Positions 35,121 to 43,885 of a stretch of DNA of 64,000 bases are shown one piece after another. Positions within the stretch are counted from its first letter, which is position 1, and the number at the start of each line of letters is the position of its first letter. The notes under the pieces are model-generated. The model saw nothing but the letters and a program-made list of their open reading frames with translations, ran no database searches and was not told the DNA's origin. Source of the DNA: Halosimplex halophilum (GTDB taxonomy: Archaea > Halobacteriota > Halobacteria > Halobacteriales > Haloarculaceae); assembly GCF_004698125.1 (NCBI RefSeq), contig NZ_ML214297.1, positions 1 through 64,000 on the forward strand, written 5' to 3'. The translations under genes and the position numbers were made by a program.

Positions 35121-36461
35121 CTACTCGACCAGCTGGATCATGTTGCCGTTGCGCGTGACGTGCAGGTCACGGCCCAGCTTGTACCCCTCGCTCTCGGCCA
35201 GGTTGACGTAGTCGGAGAAGCCCGAGAGGTCCTGGTGGGCGGGGATGACGTTCTGGGGCTGGAGCGCGTCGAGCATCTCGTAGTGGCCCTCCTTGTTCAG
35301 GTGGCCCGAGACGTGGATGTCGTCGTAGATGCGGGCGCCCTGCATGCCCAGCAGCTTCTCGGACTGGTAGCGCTGGCCCTCGTTGGTCGGCTCGGGGATG
35401 ACCCGCGCCGAGAAGATGACCTTGTCGCCGTCGTCGATCTCGTAGGGCGTCTCGCCGCGGCCCATCCGGGTGAGCATCGCGCGCGGCTCGCCCTGGTGGC
35501 CCGTCACGATCGGCAGGAAGTTCTCCTTGCCCTCGTTCATGATCCGCTTGAACGTCCGGTCGACGGACTTGCGGTGGCCGTACATCCCCAGGTCGTCCGG
35601 GAAGTCGACGAAGTCCAGTCGCTCGGCGGTGCCGGAGTACTTCTCCATCGAGCGGCCCAGCAGGACCGGCTGACGGCCGATGTCCTCCGCGAACTCGACC
35701 AGCGAGGTGACCCGCGCGATGTGGCTGGAGAAGGTCGTGGCGACGATGCCGCCGTCGTAGTCCTCCAGCGAGTACATCACGTCCTTGAGGTGCCGGCGCG
35801 CGACGGACTCGGAGGGCGTGCGCCCCTTCTTGTTGGCGTTGGTGCAGTCCTCGATGTAACAGAGGACGCCCTCGCGGCCGATCTCGCGGAACCGCTTCAT
35901 GTCGATGGGGTCGCCGATGACCGGCGTGTGGTCCATCCGCTTGTCGAGGCCGTAGACGATAGCGCCCTCGGGCGTGTGCAGGACCGGGTTGATCGCGTCG
36001 ATGATGGAGTGGGTGACGTTGACGAACTCCAGTTCGTTCTGGTCGCCGATCTGCATCGTCTCGCCGGCCTCCATCTTCTGGAGGTCGTTCTGGACGCCGA
36101 ACTTCTCCTCGCTCTTGATCTGCTGTTTGACCAGCTCGATCGTGAACGGCGTCGCCACGATGGGCGCGTCGTAGCGGTGGGCCAGCTTGGAGATGGCGCC
36201 GATGTGGTCGAGGTGACCGTGGGTCGGCACGATGGCCTTCACGTCGCCCTCGAGGTCGGACATGATCCGGTCGTCGGGGATCGCGCCCATGTCGATCAGG
36301 TCGAGGCTGTGCATCCGTTCGGTCTCGACGTTGTCGTGGATGAGGACCTTCGAGAGGTTCAGGCCCATGTCGAAGATCACGACGTCGTCGCCTGCGCGAA
36401 CTGCCGTCATCTGGCGGCCGACTTCCTCGTAGCCGCCGATGGTTGCGATTTCGATTTCCAT
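35121..36461 (-). CDS. rnj: ribonuclease J (beta-CASP metallo-beta-lactamase)
   Basis: A 446-residue beta-CASP ribonuclease. The zinc motif HxHxDH is at His81-x-His83-x-Asp85-His86 (THGHLDHIG); motifs 3 and C are in the STTHSI-like [11 protein letters not shown] and the C-terminal PAHQDLSGF region. Archaeal RNase J is a 5'-3' exonuclease. ATG 36461 ([11 protein letters not shown]) is preferred to the GTG three codons before. The TATA box is about 250 nt upstream, implying a long leader. It is followed 1 nt later by idsA. Confidence 0.92.
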   Translation of the reverse strand: MEIEIATIGGYEEVGRQMTAVRAGDDVVIFDMGLNLSKVLIHDNVETERMHSLDLIDMGAIPDDRIMSDLEGDVKAIVPTHGHLDHIGAISKLAHRYDAPIVATPFTIELVKQQIKSEEKFGVQNDLQKMEAGETMQIGDQNELEFVNVTHSIIDAINPVLHTPEGAIVYGLDKRMDHTPVIGDPIDMKRFREIGREGVLCYIEDCTNANKKGRTPSESVARRHLKDVMYSLEDYDGGIVATTFSSHIARVTSLVEFAEDIGRQPVLLGRSMEKYSGTAERLDFVDFPDDLGMYGHRKSVDRTFKRIMNEGKENFLPIVTGHQGEPRAMLTRMGRGETPYEIDDGDKVIFSARVIPEPTNEGQRYQSEKLLGMQGARIYDDIHVSGHLNKEGHYEMLDALQPQNVIPAHQDLSGFSDYVNLAESEGYKLGRDLHVTRNGNMIQLVE

Positions 36462-36741
36462 GGTTTGCACTCCGAGGAAGGCTCGCCCGCGACGGCGGTG
36501 CGACCGGCGAACAGTGGACGCTGGCGTGACTGGCTCGCTCCGGACCGTCCCGGTCGGTCGACCCGCGAGCCGTCGGGCGGTCCCGGCGGCCCCCGCGTCA
36601 CCGGCGCGGTCGGAGCCCAGTCCGCATCGGCGCCCGATGCGTCAGCCGGCCGCCCACTCCGCACCCGGGCGGCCGTATGCTCGGTTACCTCAACCTATAC
36701 GGCGAGGTTTTAAAAAGCGTGCGACTCGTCTCCGAAACCTG
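36462..36741. other. 280-nt region upstream of rnj, candidate long leader
   Basis: No gene is supported here. On the minus strand the only good TATA box (ttttaaaa, 36708-36716) lies close to the end of the upstream membrane gene, giving a predicted transcript start near 36685 and a 5' leader of about 220 nt before rnj. Confidence 0.5.
36708..36716 (-). promoter_or_regulatory. TATA box preceding rnj-idsA-gltX
   Basis: ttttaaaaa is the only strongly AT-rich segment in the 280 nt upstream of rnj. It is 247-255 nt from the rnj ATG, in contrast with the leaderless genes elsewhere in the window. Confidence 0.5.
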
Positions 36742-38349
36742 TCACTCCCCGCCGACGTGGTCCGGTCCCGTCGTCCAGCCGTCTCCGCTCTCGTCGTCCC
36801 CGTCGTCGCCGCTCTGCCCGTCTCCGTCCCCGGTTCGGCCGTCTCCGTCGCCCGCGCTCCCCTCCTCGTCCCCGCTCCCGTCCGGTGCCGATGAGTCGTC
36901 GGACCCCGGGGCCAGCGGATCCCCGGACCCGTCACCGCCGGCAGGCGCCAGCGGGTCGTCGCCGCCGCTCGAAGCCAGCGGGTCCCCGCTCTCGTCCGGC
37001 GCCAGCGGGTCGTCGGGTTCGTCCCCCCCCGGCGAGTCGTCGGGCTCGCCCTCGTCGTCGAGGGGGAACGGCTCCGGTTCGTCGGCGGGGTCGTCCGGGA
37101 CCGCGGCCGGCGTCTCGTCTCCGGTGGCGGCCGGCTCGTCGGACTCTCCCCCGCTCCCGGGGGCGACCGGGTCGCCGGACGCGTCCCCGTCGGCACCCGC
37201 CAGCGGGTCGTCCCCGTCCGATGTCTGCGGGGCCCCGCTCTCGTCCGGCGCCAGCGGGTCCGCGCCCCCGGGGTCACCTGACGCACCGTCGCCGGCGTCC
37301 CCGTCCGGTCCGCCGGCCCCGGCGTCCCCGTCCGCGTCGCCGTCGTCTCCGGGCTCCCGGGCCGCGTCGCCGGGTTCTCGGGCGGGGTCGCCGGGCTGTC
37401 CGAAGCCGAGTTCCTCGGCGATGTCGCTCTCGCTGGCCACGTCTTCCGGCGACTGCTCCGGGTCTTCGGCGCCGTCGCCAGCCCCGTCGCTCGCGCCGTC
37501 GGCGTCATCCGGGCCGGTCGCGGCGTCGGTACCGCTGTCGAATGGGTCGGCGTCCGTGCCGCCGTCGATCGGGTCGTCGTCGTCGCTCCCGGGCCCCTCC
37601 GCTGGCCGGTCCGCCTCTCCCGTCTGTCCGGACTCGGTCGGGCTGTCGGCCGGCGTCTCCCGCTCGCTCACGGTTCCGGGCGACACCCACTCGTCGGCCG
37701 TCGTCTCGCTGGAGCCTTCGTCGGCCGCGGGCTCGGTCGGTTCCGACACGCCGTCGGACCCCTCCTCGCCGCTCGGTTCGTCGGGGTCGGCCCCTCGACG
37801 CTCGTCGCCGTCGGCGCCGCGGTCCGCATCGACACCCCGGTCCTCGTCGGTCGCCGCGGGACCGGTCCGGGGCTCGGCGGCTCGTTCCCGGGGTTCCGGG
37901 TCCGGTCGCTCGTCGGCGCTCGCCTCGCCGCCCGACAGCGGGTCGTCGCCTTCGGCGGCCGGGCCCGCGGCGGGCGCGCCGCCCTCGTCCGTCCGCTCCG
38001 GGTCCGTCTGCGCGTCCTCGGTCGCCCGCGGCTCCTCCGTCGCGTCGTCCCCGGTGTCGGCGGACGACCCCGCGGCGGCGGCGACGCCCGCCCGCGTGCC
38101 GTCCGCGACGAGCTTGTAGGCGAGGCCGGTCTGGCCGGCGCCGTAGCCGAGGACGCCGAGGACGACCGCGAAGCCGCCGGCGGCCGCCCGGGCGCCGTCC
38201 GCGGACACGTCGAACGACGCGAGGGTCCCGTCGGTGAGCAGCCAGAGGCCGCCGCCGACCAGGGCGGCGCAGACGGCTACCAGCACGAGCCAGTACGAGA
38301 AGAGATAGAAGCCGTATCCGAACGCCGCGCGACGGGGGACCGATGTCAT
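36742..38349 (-). CDS. membrane protein with long acidic repeat tail (DUF7139-like)
   Basis: A 535-residue protein. Two N-terminal membrane segments (about 13-42 and 55-82: LFSYWLVLVAVCAALVGGGLWLL and a glycine-rich second helix with GVLGYGAGQTGLAYKLVADG) are followed by about 440 residues of disordered sequence rich in Asp, Glu, Gly, Ser, Pro. The short unit DPLAPDESG and variants (DPLAGADG, DPLASSGG, DPVAPGSG) recur many times in the second half. The tail is probably cytoplasmic. I link the membrane part tentatively to DUF7139. It lies between ipk and rnj. Confidence 0.8.
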   Translation of the reverse strand: MTSVPRRAAFGYGFYLFSYWLVLVAVCAALVGGGLWLLTDGTLASFDVSADGARAAAGGFAVVLGVLGYGAGQTGLAYKLVADGTRAGVAAAAGSSADTGDDATEEPRATEDAQTDPERTDEGGAPAAGPAAEGDDPLSGGEASADERPDPEPRERAAEPRTGPAATDEDRGVDADRGADGDERRGADPDEPSGEEGSDGVSEPTEPAADEGSSETTADEWVSPGTVSERETPADSPTESGQTGEADRPAEGPGSDDDDPIDGGTDADPFDSGTDAATGPDDADGASDGAGDGAEDPEQSPEDVASESDIAEELGFGQPGDPAREPGDAAREPGDDGDADGDAGAGGPDGDAGDGASGDPGGADPLAPDESGAPQTSDGDDPLAGADGDASGDPVAPGSGGESDEPAATGDETPAAVPDDPADEPEPFPLDDEGEPDDSPGGDEPDDPLAPDESGDPLASSGGDDPLAPAGGDGSGDPLAPGSDDSSAPDGSGDEEGSAGDGDGRTGDGDGQSGDDGDDESGDGWTTGPDHVGGE

Positions 38350-38428
38350 ATCGCGACCATTGCATAGCCCGGCCTAATAGGTTACGCCGTTCGTATCGAC
38401 CGCGAGACTCGCGCGGTGGGGCCCCGCC

Positions 38429-39175
38429 TCACCCCTCGCCGGCGACGACGGTCCCCGGCGACCCGCCGGCGACGAACGCGTCCAGCCCGTCGGGGCCGAA
38501 GACGTGCGCCGGCGCGCCGAGCGCGAGGAGTTTCTCCACCTTCGCGGCCATCCCGCCGGTCACGTCCGTCGCGTCGCTCCCCCCGAGCGCGTCGGCGGCG
38601 TCGGCGAACCGCTCGATCCGCTCGATCACCGCGCCCTCGGCGTCGAGGACGCCCGGCACCGTCGAGCAGAGCCCGACCCGGTCCACGTCCAGCCCCCCGT
38701 CCGCGGCCAGCGCCACCACGAGATCGTCCCCGCTCGTGACCGTGACACCGGCCCCCGACTGGACGACCCCGTCGCCGTGGAGTACCGGCGTGAACCCCTC
38801 CGCCAGCATCGTCGCGACGCTCCCCGTCGGCACCGAGAGGTCGCCGTCGGCGCCGCGGCTGGCGAGCGACAGCGGTCGCACCGGGAGCGCCTCGACCCCC
38901 GCCTCGTGGAGCGCGTCGAGGACGGCGGCGTTGAGCCGCCCCATCGCGTCGTGGATCGCGCGGGCGTCCGCCGCCGACCGGGTCCCCGAGTCCGCGCTGA
39001 CCCCGCGCTCGGCCGCGGCGTGGTGACCGAAGCTCCCGCCCCCGTGGACGAGGACCAGGTCGCCGTCGAACCCCGCGACCGCCTCGGCCGCCCGGGCCAG
39101 CGCGTCGTCGTCGACGGTCTCGGGCGAGTCCTTCTCCGTGACGACGCTCCCGCCGAGTTTGAGGACGGTGGTCAT
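38429..39175 (-). CDS. ipk: isopentenyl phosphate kinase
   Basis: A 248-residue amino-acid-kinase-fold enzyme that phosphorylates isopentenyl phosphate to IPP in the archaeal mevalonate route. Seen: TTVLKLGGSVVTEKD (P-loop-like start), LVHGGGSFGHHAA near 45-58 with the IPK-specific catalytic His, and TDVTGGMAAKVEKLL near 200-215. Its ATG overlaps the stop of mevalonate kinase by 4 nt (ATGA), a sign of translational coupling. Confidence 0.94.
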   Translation of the reverse strand: MTTVLKLGGSVVTEKDSPETVDDDALARAAEAVAGFDGDLVLVHGGGSFGHHAAAERGVSADSGTRSAADARAIHDAMGRLNAAVLDALHEAGVEALPVRPLSLASRGADGDLSVPTGSVATMLAEGFTPVLHGDGVVQSGAGVTVTSGDDLVVALAADGGLDVDRVGLCSTVPGVLDAEGAVIERIERFADAADALGGSDATDVTGGMAAKVEKLLALGAPAHVFGPDGLDAFVAGGSPGTVVAGEG

Positions 39176-40155
39176 TCGAGGCGGACTCCCTCGGTGTCCA
39201 GCGCCGCGCGGAACGTCTCCTCGCAGCCGGGCAGGTACCGCAGCGCCGTCTCCGTCTCCTCGGTCTCGTCGAGCGCGACGACGCAGCCGCCGCCGCCCGC
39301 CCCGGTCAGCTTCGCCCCGAGCGCGCCCGCGTCGCGGGCCGCCCACACCATCGCGTCCAGCGACCGCGAGGAGACCCCCAGCGCCGACAGCAGGCCGTGG
39401 TTGAAGTCCATCAGCTCCCCGAGTTCCGCGAGGTCGCCGGCCGAAAGCGCCTGCTCCCCGTTGCGAACCAGGTCGCCGATGGCCGCCACGGTGTCGGCGG
39501 CGAAGTCGTAGGAGTCCTTCAGCTCGCGCACGCCCGCGACGAGCGCGCCCGTGTCGCCCGCCCCGCCGTCGAAGCCGACGACGAACGGGAGCTCCGGCGC
39601 GTCGAGCGAGCGGCAGTCGTCGCCCTCGACGCGGACGGCGCCGCCCGTCGCCGAGCAGAACGTGTCCGCCCGGGAGGCGTTGCCCTCCTGGACCGCGAGT
39701 TCGGCCCGGTAGGCCCGGTCGGCGACCTCCGCCGGGGTCAGCTCCGTCCCCAGCTCCTCGGCGGCGGCGTAGATGCCCGCGGCGGTGACCGCCGCCGACG
39801 ACCCCAGCCCGGCGCCGAGCGGGATCTCGCTCTCGATGGTGATGTCGAAGCCGGCCCCGGGCGCGTCGGCGGCGTCGCGGGCCTGCTCGACCGCGGCGTC
39901 GACGTAGCCGGTCGCCGCCTCGACGAGCGACTGGGAGACGTCCACGTCGGGGTCGGCGTCGGTCGTCCCGCCGTACTCGACGGTGAACCCGTCGAGGCTG
40001 AGGTCCTCGGCGTGGACGCGGAGGTGGTCGTCGGTCCGCCGCTCGACGGTCACCCGCGCCCGGCGGTCGATGGCGCAGGGGACCGCCGGCTCGCCGTACA
40101 CGACTGCGTGCTCCCCGAAGAGGTACACCTTCCCGGGGGCGCTCGCGGTAACCAT
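39172..40155 (-). CDS. mvk: mevalonate kinase
   Basis: A 327-residue GHMP kinase. Motif 1 (SAPGKVYLFGEHAVVYGEPA at 5-24), motif 2 (PLGAGLGSSAAVTAA near 115) and motif 3 (KLTGAGGGGCVVA near 285) are all intact. It makes mevalonate 5-phosphate for isoprenoid lipids. In Haloarcula relatives this gene directly follows rps2; here about 3.7 kb of other genes separate them. The 3' end overlaps ipk by 4 nt. Confidence 0.95.
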   Translation of the reverse strand: MVTASAPGKVYLFGEHAVVYGEPAVPCAIDRRARVTVERRTDDHLRVHAEDLSLDGFTVEYGGTTDADPDVDVSQSLVEAATGYVDAAVEQARDAADAPGAGFDITIESEIPLGAGLGSSAAVTAAGIYAAAEELGTELTPAEVADRAYRAELAVQEGNASRADTFCSATGGAVRVEGDDCRSLDAPELPFVVGFDGGAGDTGALVAGVRELKDSYDFAADTVAAIGDLVRNGEQALSAGDLAELGELMDFNHGLLSALGVSSRSLDAMVWAARDAGALGAKLTGAGGGGCVVALDETEETETALRYLPGCEETFRAALDTEGVRLE

Positions 40156-40234
40156 GTCCGCTCATCGCACCTGCGGGGAAGTAATGGTTTCCGAAGGGCG
40201 GGGGACGGCGCCCGCCCCCGATCCGTCCGCCCGG

Positions 40235-40612
40235 TCAGAGGTCGATGTCGGTGTCGTACTTGACGTAGTTGCCGATCCAGCCGCCCAGGGCGCTCAGGCC
40301 GACGGTGTAGACGAGGACGAAGACGAAGATGATGACGACCACGAAGCCGCCGACGGCGAACGGTAGCGCCTCGCCGCTCCCGAGCGAGACGAACCCGAGG
40401 AAACTGAAGATGAGGACGGCGATCCCGAGGAGCGGGATCGACGCGATGGCACCGGAGATGGCGCCGACCTTCAGCCCGTCCGAGCGGGTCCCGCCCTGGA
40501 AGTAGCCCGCGAGCGCCCCGCCGAGTACCGGCGCGAACGGGATGAAACTGCTCGCGACCGCCGAGACCACCGCTCCCACCAGCGCGTTGACGAACGTGTT
40601 GCCTTCCTTCAT
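40235..40612 (-). CDS. DUF5518 family membrane protein
   Basis: A 125-residue protein with four hydrophobic segments (about 8-35, 45-70, 72-90 and 93-118), glycine-rich as in the haloarchaeal DUF5518 family: VVSAVASSFIPFAPVLGGALAGYFQGG then LKVGAISGAIASIPLLGIAVLIF. The family is found in membranes; function unknown. ATG 40612 (MKEGNTFVNA) is preferred to a start six codons upstream because of the basic run there. It is transcribed toward mvk. Confidence 0.84.
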   Translation of the reverse strand: MKEGNTFVNALVGAVVSAVASSFIPFAPVLGGALAGYFQGGTRSDGLKVGAISGAIASIPLLGIAVLIFSFLGFVSLGSGEALPFAVGGFVVVIIFVFVLVYTVGLSALGGWIGNYVKYDTDIDL

Positions 40613-40705
40613 GCGCCCCCGTTCTCCCACCTCTGACTTAAAAGTGTCACTCGGTCAAACCGCGGGGCACTCGACCGACTCGCGCCCGCGCGGCCCCGCG
40701 ACCGC

Positions 40706-42316
40706 TCACAGCGAGACGGTCACCGAGTGCCAGCCCGTCGATCCGCCGGGGTGGGCGCCGCTCTCCTCGCGCGTCTGGCGCTCGCCCGTCCCGTCGGTCG
40801 CGCGGACGACCACGTCCTTCGGGCCCGAGTCCGGCAGCTCGGCGACGTGGCGGAAGCGCCGCCAGGCGTGGGGCGAGGGCGGCTCCTCCAGATCCGCGTC
40901 GGCCCACGTGTCGCCGCCGTCGAGGCTCACCTCGACGCGGTCGATCCCCCGCCGGCCGGCGTAGGCCACCCCGCCCACCGCGACGCGGTCGCCGCGGCGC
41001 TGGACGCCCCGGACGTACGACAGGGTGTTGACGACGGCCTCCTCGACCCAGCCGCGGGCCTCCCAGTAGGCCTCGTGGTCGCCGGCGCTGACCTCGATGG
41101 TCTCGACCCACTTCGTCGACTTCATCCCGTAGCGCCCGGGGATCAGCAGTCGCGCCGGGAAACCGTGCTCCTTGGGCAGGGTCTCCCCGTCTATCCCCAC
41201 CGCGAGCACGATGTCCTCGCGGTCGCGCACGGCGTCCCACGGGATCGCCTCGGTGTAGCCGTCCGCCGCGCGGGTCACCACGTCCTCGGCGGCGTCCGGG
41301 ACCCCTGCCTCCGCCAGCAGCGCCCGGACGGGCACCGCGCGCCACTCGGCGGTGCTGATCAGGTCGCCGCCGACGGAGTTGGAGATACACGCCATCGTGA
41401 CCGTCATGTCGCGGGCCTCGGGGTGAGTGACCACGTCCGAGAACGACAGCTCGTAGGACTCCTCCACCGCGCCGCGGACCGACAGCGACCACCGGCCGGC
41501 GTCGACGCTCGGGTTGGAGACGTTCTTGTCGACGACGTAGTGGTCGGCGGCGGTCCCGACCGCCGGGGGCATCCCCGCGAAGTCGTAGCCGAAGTCCGGG
41601 TCGGTGCCGGTCTCGGCGACCGAGACGACGACGTTCTCGGTGGTGCTGCGGGATTCGAGGCGCTCGCCGTTCCCGGAGGGCGTCGCCGTCCGCCCGGAGT
41701 CGGGCGTCGTCGTCCCCTCGTCGCGCTTCTCGGCGACCGCGTCGAGCGATTCTCCCGGTTGCGGCCCGTCGCCGGCGGTCGCCGGCCGGCCGAGGCTCCG
41801 GGCGACCAGCCCGCCGCCGGCCGCCAGCCCGACCGCGCCGCCGAGGTTCCGGAGCGTCCGGCGCCGACCGACGCTCGGGCGGTGGGGGTCGCCCAGGGCC
41901 CGGAGGAGGCCCGGCGGGACCAGCGCCAGCGCCGTCGCGGCGGTCCACCGCCAGAGGACGCCGTCGCCCGCCGCCCGGAAGCCCGCGGCCGTCAGGACCA
42001 CCGCGAGTATCGAGACGCCGGTGACGAGGTAGCGGTCCTGCCTGCGGGTCGTCCCGTACCCCTCGGCGAAGGCGGCGATCCCCGCGGCGCCGGCCACCGC
42101 GGCGATCGCGATCCCGGCCATCAGCGCGGGCTGTGCGGCCGCGCCGAGCGTCTCGATCGCCAGCGTCGCCACCGCGCCGGGCGCGCTCTCGATGACGACC
42201 TGCGCGGCGACCGCCAGCGGATGGCCGCCCACCAGCGGCGCCGCCGCGAGGATCCCGACCAGCCACACGGCCGCCGCCGCGGCCCAGCCGACGGCGGCGC
42301 GCTCCTGTCCGTCCAT
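40706..42316 (-). CDS. membrane-anchored molybdopterin (sulfite oxidase-like) oxidoreductase
   Basis: A 536-residue protein. Residues 1-140 contain four membrane helices, then RRRTLRNLGGAVGLAAGGGLVARSL at 151-175 is a twin-arginine-like signal, a 50-residue linker, and a sulfite-oxidase-type Mo domain from about 250. Cys310 (MTVTMACISN) is placed as the Mo-thiolate ligand; a dimerisation/Ig-like domain ends the protein (RGIDRVEVSLDGGDTWADADL). So the catalytic domain is likely outside the cell, inserted by Tat after Sec-inserted helices. Substrate unknown. Confidence 0.88.
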   Translation of the reverse strand: MDGQERAAVGWAAAAAVWLVGILAAAPLVGGHPLAVAAQVVIESAPGAVATLAIETLGAAAQPALMAGIAIAAVAGAAGIAAFAEGYGTTRRQDRYLVTGVSILAVVLTAAGFRAAGDGVLWRWTAATALALVPPGLLRALGDPHRPSVGRRRTLRNLGGAVGLAAGGGLVARSLGRPATAGDGPQPGESLDAVAEKRDEGTTTPDSGRTATPSGNGERLESRSTTENVVVSVAETGTDPDFGYDFAGMPPAVGTAADHYVVDKNVSNPSVDAGRWSLSVRGAVEESYELSFSDVVTHPEARDMTVTMACISNSVGGDLISTAEWRAVPVRALLAEAGVPDAAEDVVTRAADGYTEAIPWDAVRDREDIVLAVGIDGETLPKEHGFPARLLIPGRYGMKSTKWVETIEVSAGDHEAYWEARGWVEEAVVNTLSYVRGVQRRGDRVAVGGVAYAGRRGIDRVEVSLDGGDTWADADLEEPPSPHAWRRFRHVAELPDSGPKDVVVRATDGTGERQTREESGAHPGGSTGWHSVTVSL

Positions 42317-42405
42317 GCCCCGCCCTCAGGACTGGCGCCGGTAATACTTTGTGCGCCGCGGCACCCTCGCGTCCGAGGTCGCCGGGCGGTCGGACCCCTC
42401 GCCCG

Positions 42406-43056
42406 CTACGCCGGCGCGAACCGCTCCTTGTAGGTCGCCGAGAGATAGATCAGGACCGGGGTCCCGACGACGGTCGGCCCCAGCCACCGCACGACGGTCG
42501 GGAGGAACCCGAAGTTGACGGTCGCGAACGCGGTCACCGTCGCGATGTAGGCGGCGCCCATCCGGGTGACGTGCTCGGGCACCCAGGCGCCGCGGTCGCG
42601 CTCGCGCCGGAACTTCAGGGCGTCCGTCCCCGCGAAGACCGCGCCGATCCCGCCGAACACCAGCGCCATCGGCGCGAACGAGTCGCCGCCGAGCGCCAGC
42701 ACCCCGCCCATCGCGAGCAGCGGGACGCTCGCAGCCCCCACCAGCCCGACCGCGAGCCAGTCGACCGCCGCCGCCCCGTCGGTCGGCCGCTTGCGCCCCA
42801 GCACCCGGTAGCCCGAGAACGCGAAGTAGAAGCTGAACACGGCCACCAGCGCGAGGAACCGGCGCAGGAACGTCGGGTCGAAGGCGAACAGGACCAGCGC
42901 CGACCCGGAGACGAACGCCATCGCGTAGACGTACGCCCGACCCAGCCGGCGGTGCCGCCGTCCGCCTTTCTCCGTGAGGAACGCGCCCAGCCCCGCGAAC
43001 AGCGCCACGAACCCCGCCGCGATGTGCGCCCACAGCGTCAGTTCCTCGGGCGTCAT
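42406..43056 (-). CDS. multi-pass membrane protein, DUF2306-like
   Basis: A 216-residue protein with about six membrane helices. The start MTPEELTLWAHIAAGFVALFAGLGAFL followed by KGGRRHRRLGRAYVYAMA is the pattern of DUF2306/YoaI-like heme-associated membrane proteins (a histidine, then a GRRHRRLGR loop). A TATA box (43111-43119) and a palindromic site matching the TetR operator precede it, so it is probably under control of the adjacent TetR regulator. Activity unknown. Confidence 0.78.
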   Translation of the reverse strand: MTPEELTLWAHIAAGFVALFAGLGAFLTEKGGRRHRRLGRAYVYAMAFVSGSALVLFAFDPTFLRRFLALVAVFSFYFAFSGYRVLGRKRPTDGAAAVDWLAVGLVGAASVPLLAMGGVLALGGDSFAPMALVFGGIGAVFAGTDALKFRRERDRGAWVPEHVTRMGAAYIATVTAFATVNFGFLPTVVRWLGPTVVGTPVLIYLSATYKERFAPA

Positions 43057-43110
43057 TCCCGGCCCTCCGCCGGATCGTCGGCTCGCATACCTCGTCGTTG
43101 TGCGACCAGC

Positions 43111-43119
43111 GACTTAAAA
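43111..43119 (-). promoter_or_regulatory. TATA box of the DUF2306-like gene
   Basis: On the minus strand ttttaagtc lies about 55-63 nt before ATG 43056; the TetR-type site is directly upstream of it. Confidence 0.5.
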
Positions 43120-43123
43120 TTAC

Positions 43124-43140
43124 TGAGTGAGTACTTACTT
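43124..43140. promoter_or_regulatory. TetR-type operator A
   Basis: tgagtgag-ta-cttactt, an imperfect palindrome just upstream of the TATA box of the DUF2306-like gene. It shares the half-sites of operator B (43803-43819), 8 of 8 positions in the left arm and 5 of 7 in the right. Confidence 0.65.
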
Positions 43141-43209
43141 CGTAACGGCGACCGGAACGTCACTTCGCCGGGTCGCGTCGGGGGCTCCGAGAATCCGGTC
43201 GAGCGGGGG

Positions 43210-43797
43210 TCAGTCGGCGAGCAGTCCGTCGACGTAGCTCGACCAGCCGGTGTGGAGGTCGTCGCCCACGTCCATGCCGAGCGCGACGTGGATTCCGGTC
43301 GAGCCGTCGCCGGCCGCGAGGAGGAACGCGGCGGTGGCCTCGGGGTCGACCGGGCGGAAGACGCCGGCCTCGACGCCCTCGCGGACCGTCTCGGCGAGCA
43401 CGTCCAGTTTCGCCGACTGGAGCGCGACGAGCGGTTCGCGCAGCGTCTCGTTGTGCGGCGCGTGCGAGAGCAGTTCCATCACCGCGACGTGCAGGTCCGC
43501 CTCCTCCTCGCCCGGGGAGAGAAACATCCGCTCGCACGCGGCGCGGAGCCGGGCCTCGGGGTCGGCGGCCTCGATCCCGTCGAGTTCCTCGCCGAACCGG
43601 CCGACCGCGAACGCCAGGAACGCCGCGATCATCTCGTCTTTCGTGTCGTAGTAGTAGTACAGCCCGGCTTCGCTCTTGGGATAGGCCTCGGCGATCTTGG
43701 CAGTCGTCAGCCGTTCGTAGCCGTGTTCGGCCAGCGCGTCCCGCACCGCGAGCGCGACCTCCGCCCGCGCCTCGGCCGGCACTCCCTCGTCGCTCAT
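43210..43797 (-). CDS. TetR/AcrR family transcriptional regulator
   Basis: A 195-residue repressor. Residues about 12-58 form the TetR HTH (VALAVRDALAEHGYERLTTAKIAEAYPKSEAGLYYYYDTKDEMIAAFL), where YPKSEAGLYYYYDTKDE is the recognition helix and conserved Tyr-rich turn. The rest is an all-helical ligand-binding domain. A perfect palindrome sits immediately before its start, and a matching site precedes the neighbouring membrane protein gene. Ligand unknown. Lies between rps2 and the sulfite-oxidase-like unit. Confidence 0.9.
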   Translation of the reverse strand: MSDEGVPAEARAEVALAVRDALAEHGYERLTTAKIAEAYPKSEAGLYYYYDTKDEMIAAFLAFAVGRFGEELDGIEAADPEARLRAACERMFLSPGEEEADLHVAVMELLSHAPHNETLREPLVALQSAKLDVLAETVREGVEAGVFRPVDPEATAAFLLAAGDGSTGIHVALGMDVGDDLHTGWSSYVDGLLAD

Positions 43798-43802
43798 ACC
43801 CG

Positions 43803-43819
43803 TGAGTGAGCGCTCACTC
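43803..43819. promoter_or_regulatory. TetR-type operator B
   Basis: tgagtgag-cg-ctcactc is an almost perfect palindrome (core gagtgagcgctcactc is exact over 16 bp) 6-22 nt upstream of the regulator's own ATG (43797). Binding here would overlap the transcript start and give autorepression. Confidence 0.7.
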
Positions 43820-43885
43820 GCTTTCAGCGTTGTGCTACGACCGCTCGACGTGCGGAAAACAGCGCGAAACGCGCCAAAAACGGGG

